64,000 nucleotides of DNA from positions 72,001 through 136,000 of the forward strand of contig CAZVZG010000013.1 of NCBI GenBank assembly GCA_964630785.1. The letters are read 5' to 3'. The position numbers and the translations under genes were made by a program. Positions 61,578-64,000 of this stretch are shown one piece after another; the stretch's first letter is position 1, and every line of letters starts with the position of its first letter. The DNA comes from JADLCX01 sp964630785. GTDB lineage: Bacteria > Planctomycetota > Phycisphaerae > Phycisphaerales > UBA1924. Under the pieces are notes generated by a model. The model saw only the letters and a program-made list of their open reading frames with translations, did no database searches and was not told the DNA's origin.

Positions 61578-62462
61578 ATGTTCGACATGACGCCGCGACG
61601 CCGCCAGCCACCGCTGTACGAAGCACTCGGCGAGCCGCCGCGTCGTGAGCGCGGTTTGGGGGGACCGGTCGTGCATTCCGGCACGGATGCGGGCGCATCC
61701 AACGGCTCGCGAGCGCCCACCGTGGCGCCCGCGCCGCGAGCGCCTGTCGTGGTCGATGCTCGGGCTGCCGGGGGAGCGGGCGGCCTGGGGGGGACGGGGG
61801 GGGCGGGCGTGCCGGGGCCGGGCATCAGTCGCACGACGGCGATCCTGTTCCTGTGCGCGGCCGTGATCGGACTGGGAACGCTGGTATATGTGTTGGGCTA
61901 CAACCTGGGCCACGATGCGGGCCAGCAGAGCGTGCTGCCGCACACCGATGCGAAAGAAGCGGCCGCGATTACCGGACATGGGCCGAACATTGGGCCATCC
62001 GGCGAACTCCCTTCGGCAAGAGGAAATGTCAAAGGGCAGGAATCCGGTCGCGAAAGTCCGACGCCCGCCATGACCCCGGCAGGGGCCGCGAACAAGCCGC
62101 TTGCGGGCGGAATGCCGCCGGTCGTGCAGGCGGATAGCCGAAAGCCGGGGTTCAACTACCTGGAACTGTGCCCGCTTACGTGGAAAGACGCGGAGCCGGC
62201 GGTGCGGTATTTGCAGGCCCACGGGGTTCGCGCCACGGCGGTGCCGAGCGGGTCCAAAGTTGACCCGGCCAAACCGCAGCCGAATGATCGCTTCCTGATC
62301 ATCGTCGATCAGCCGTACGTTTCAGGGAACTTCAGGGCCAGCCAGACCGAACGCAATGCCCTGGTGGCCGAGGTTCGCCGGCTGGGCAAGGTCTGGCTCT
62401 CGGAGTTCCGGGGCGCCAGCGACTTTGCCGACCCGATGTGGCGGTTGCAGCGGGGCGAGTAA
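61578..62462 (+). CDS. Unrecognised single-helix membrane protein
   Basis: A 294-aa protein I cannot assign. About 95 residues of low-complexity N-terminus (Arg/Pro/Gly rich) precede a hydrophobic segment (about residues 98-118, TTAILFLCAAVIGLGTLVYV). A disordered linker follows, then a compact C-terminal domain of about 90 residues (YLELCPLTWKDAEPAVRYLQ, DRFLIIVDQPYVSG, VWLSEFRGASDFADPMWRLQ). The C-terminal domain loosely recalls SPOR-like peptidoglycan-binding domains in size and position, but I see no firm motif. ATG 61587 is an alternative start. Confidence 0.65.
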   Translation: MFDMTPRRRQPPLYEALGEPPRRERGLGGPVVHSGTDAGASNGSRAPTVAPAPRAPVVVDARAAGGAGGLGGTGGAGVPGPGISRTTAILFLCAAVIGLGTLVYVLGYNLGHDAGQQSVLPHTDAKEAAAITGHGPNIGPSGELPSARGNVKGQESGRESPTPAMTPAGAANKPLAGGMPPVVQADSRKPGFNYLELCPLTWKDAEPAVRYLQAHGVRATAVPSGSKVDPAKPQPNDRFLIIVDQPYVSGNFRASQTERNALVAEVRRLGKVWLSEFRGASDFADPMWRLQRGE

Positions 62463-62521
62463 ATCCCGCGGCGGGTGGAAGTTGGAGCCGGGATTCGGCT
62501 CACGATTGTTGGAGCGCAGCC

Positions 62522-62683
62522 ATGAGCATGGATCCCTCTCTCAAGACCAAGGGCGGCCTGACCGGCGTTCGCAGCGTGCTGACCCGCACGGAGCGCGTCG
62601 CCAAAATGAAGGCCGATCGCAAGTTTGACGACAAGAAGAACAGCCCGATCGGCCTGCCCAAGACCCGCGTGACAAAGGCCTGA
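62522..62683 (+). CDS. PVC small basic protein (TIGR04137-type)
   Basis: A 53-aa lysine/arginine-rich protein, matching the small basic protein family found in Chlamydiae, Verrucomicrobia and Planctomycetes: SLKTKGGLTGVRSVLTRTER, VAKMKADRKFDD, SPIGLPKTRV. The family is thought to be ribosome or rRNA associated, but its role is not established. GGAG precedes the ATG by about seven bases. It supports the phylum assignment. Confidence 0.88.
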   Translation: MSMDPSLKTKGGLTGVRSVLTRTERVAKMKADRKFDDKKNSPIGLPKTRVTKA

Positions 62684-62780
62684 TTTTCGGGTGGTTTGGC
62701 GGGTTTTTGCGCCATTAAGCCGTTGATCGCCGCGCTGGGCGCGGTGGGTGTCGCAGCGCGCTCTGGTAAGATGGGGTCCG

Positions 62781-64000
62781 ATGGACATTGACCGCCTTAT
62801 TTCCGATCGTGCGCGGCAGATCGACGCGTCGGGGATCCGTCGCGTGTTCGACCTGGGCGCTCGCCTGAAGGATCCGATCAACCTGTCGATCGGGCAGCCG
62901 GACTTTCCGGTGCCCGACCAGCTCAAACAGGCCGCGACCAAGGCGATCATGGACGATGCCAACGGTTACACCGTGACGCAGGGCATCCCCGCGCTCCGCC
63001 GGCGGATCGCCGACCACCTGGCCCGCGACGTGGGCTGGGACGTGGACCTGCGCCCGGCACGCGAGGCCAACCCTGAGAACCCGGGGCTGCTCGTGGCCTC
63101 GGGCACTTCGGGCGACCTGCTGCTGGCGTTTCAGGTGCTCTTGAACCCGGGGGACGAGGCGATCATCCCGGATCCGTACTTCGTGATGTACCCGCACGTG
63201 ACGAGGATGTGTGGGGCCAAGCCGGTGCTGTGCGACACGTACCCGGATTTTCGGATGACGGCCACCCGGGTAGAGCCGTTGATCACGCCGCGGACCAAGC
63301 TGGTGCTGCTCAACACCCCCAGCAACCCGGCGGGTGTGGTCGCAAGTGGGGAGGACTGCCGCGAACTGCTGGAGTTGTGCCGGTCGAAGAACGTTCTGCT
63401 CGTTAGCGACGAGATCTACGACGAGTTCACATACGCGGAATCGCGGGAAGCGACACCGTCGGGCCCGCGCTGCCCGAGCCCGGCACGATTTGCGGGGGCT
63501 GACTGTAACGTCTTGCTGGTGCGAGGGTTCGGAAAGACGTACGGGTGTACGGGCTGGCGGCTGGGCTACGCGGCCGGGCCCCGGCGGCTGATCGAAGAGA
63601 TGACGAAGCTTCAGCAGTACACGTACGTGTGCGCCCCTGCACCGCTGCAATGGGGGGTGCTGCCAGCGCTGGATGTGGACATGGGTGAGTACGTGGCTTC
63701 GTATCAGGCGCGGCGCGATCGGGTGGTGACGAGGCTGGGCGAGGTCACGGAACTGGCCGCGCCGGGCGGGGCGTTCTACGCCTTTCCGAAAGTGCCTGAG
63801 CGTCTTGGACTTACGGCATCGAAGTTCATCGAGCGGTGCCTGGAGAAGAGCCTGCTGGTGATCCCGGGCGGGGTGTTCTCGGCGCGGGATACCCACTTCA
63901 GGTTGTCATACGCGACGGATGAGCGGTCGCTGGAGCGGGGGCTGGACGTGCTGGTTGACTTGATGAGGGGGTGGAAGGGGGGAGAAGGGTTGGAGGGTGG
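62781..64000 (+). CDS. PLP-dependent class I/II aminotransferase, 3' partial
   Basis: A pyridoxal-phosphate aminotransferase of the aspartate-aminotransferase fold type I, running off the window after about 406 codons. It has the family segments SIGQPDFPVP, YTVTQGIPALRRRIA, IIPDPYFVMYPHV, LLNTPSNPAGVV, SDEIYDEFTY and the Schiff-base lysine in RGFGKTYGCTGWRLGY. C-terminal AAPGGAFYAFPKVP and FRLSYATDE confirm subgroup I. Specific substrate (aspartate, alanine or an aromatic amino acid) cannot be told. The reading frame is open to the last base; the Gly-rich end (RGWKGGEG) suggests the stop is close. Confidence 0.92.
   Translation, partial: MDIDRLISDRARQIDASGIRRVFDLGARLKDPINLSIGQPDFPVPDQLKQAATKAIMDDANGYTVTQGIPALRRRIADHLARDVGWDVDLRPAREANPENPGLLVASGTSGDLLLAFQVLLNPGDEAIIPDPYFVMYPHVTRMCGAKPVLCDTYPDFRMTATRVEPLITPRTKLVLLNTPSNPAGVVASGEDCRELLELCRSKNVLLVSDEIYDEFTYAESREATPSGPRCPSPARFAGADCNVLLVRGFGKTYGCTGWRLGYAAGPRRLIEEMTKLQQYTYVCAPAPLQWGVLPALDVDMGEYVASYQARRDRVVTRLGEVTELAAPGGAFYAFPKVPERLGLTASKFIERCLEKSLLVIPGGVFSARDTHFRLSYATDERSLERGLDVLVDLMRGWKGGEGLEG

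Overview
The window looks like chromosomal DNA of a high-GC planctomycete, most likely from the Phycisphaerae. Supporting signs are a PVC-type 'small basic protein' (62522-62683), a Minf_1886-type protein, several secreted proteins carrying the short planctomycete 'GC-type' dockerin repeat (D-F/V-N-x-S/G-G ... QD-(I/L/V)-FDFLA), and RHS proteins thousands of residues long. All functional calls come from reading the sequence; no database search was run.

Layout. (1) 1-6509: aerobic respiration. SCO1-like copper chaperone, cytochrome c oxidase subunits II (caa3 type with a fused haem c domain), I, III and IV, then an unrecognised membrane protein. (2) 6589-13027, minus strand: a secreted astacin-like metalloprotease with a beta-helix and dockerin repeats, a secreted 'WDG' repeat protein with dockerin repeats, and an OmpA-type lipoprotein with a clear terminator. 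(3) 13227-22098, plus strand: amidohydrolase, System II cytochrome c biogenesis proteins (ResB-like, CcsA), 3-methyladenine DNA glycosylase, Minf_1886 protein, and an AI-2E family permease whose 5' end contains a run of 17 C.

(4) 22101-40042 is the accessory heart of the window. A 3281-residue secreted RHS protein (30197-40042) ends in an HNH/endonuclease VII-like toxin tip and is followed by a double-CXXCG (SitI6-like) immunity gene. Downstream lie two orphan RHS C-terminal modules, each with a stretch nearly identical to the RHS core, a different toxin tip and its own immunity gene(s). Last come three tandem copies (809 bp period) of an Imm11-like immunity gene, a scrambled RHS remnant and a truncated IS630 end. 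This reads as a toxin-tip cassette array. (5) 40534-48172: a type II secretion-like set (secretin, GspE, and GspC-, GspL- and GspM-like proteins, TPR lipoprotein), with a duplicated hairpin repeat between secretin and ATPase. (6) 48169-50722: a scar region with RHS fragments, the 5' half of a tRNA-Arg, palindromes, a complete IS630-family element with TA target duplication and a second IS630 fragment.

(7) 50787-57615, minus strand: ffh, a GxxExxY protein, PolX/PHP polymerase, recG and a DUF971 protein. Palindromic repeats occur between and inside these genes, including an in-frame insertion in recG. (8) 57632-64000: pyrF, two paralogous secreted proteins with PEP-CTERM-like tails, nuoI, an unknown membrane protein, the small basic protein, and an aminotransferase running off the end of the window.
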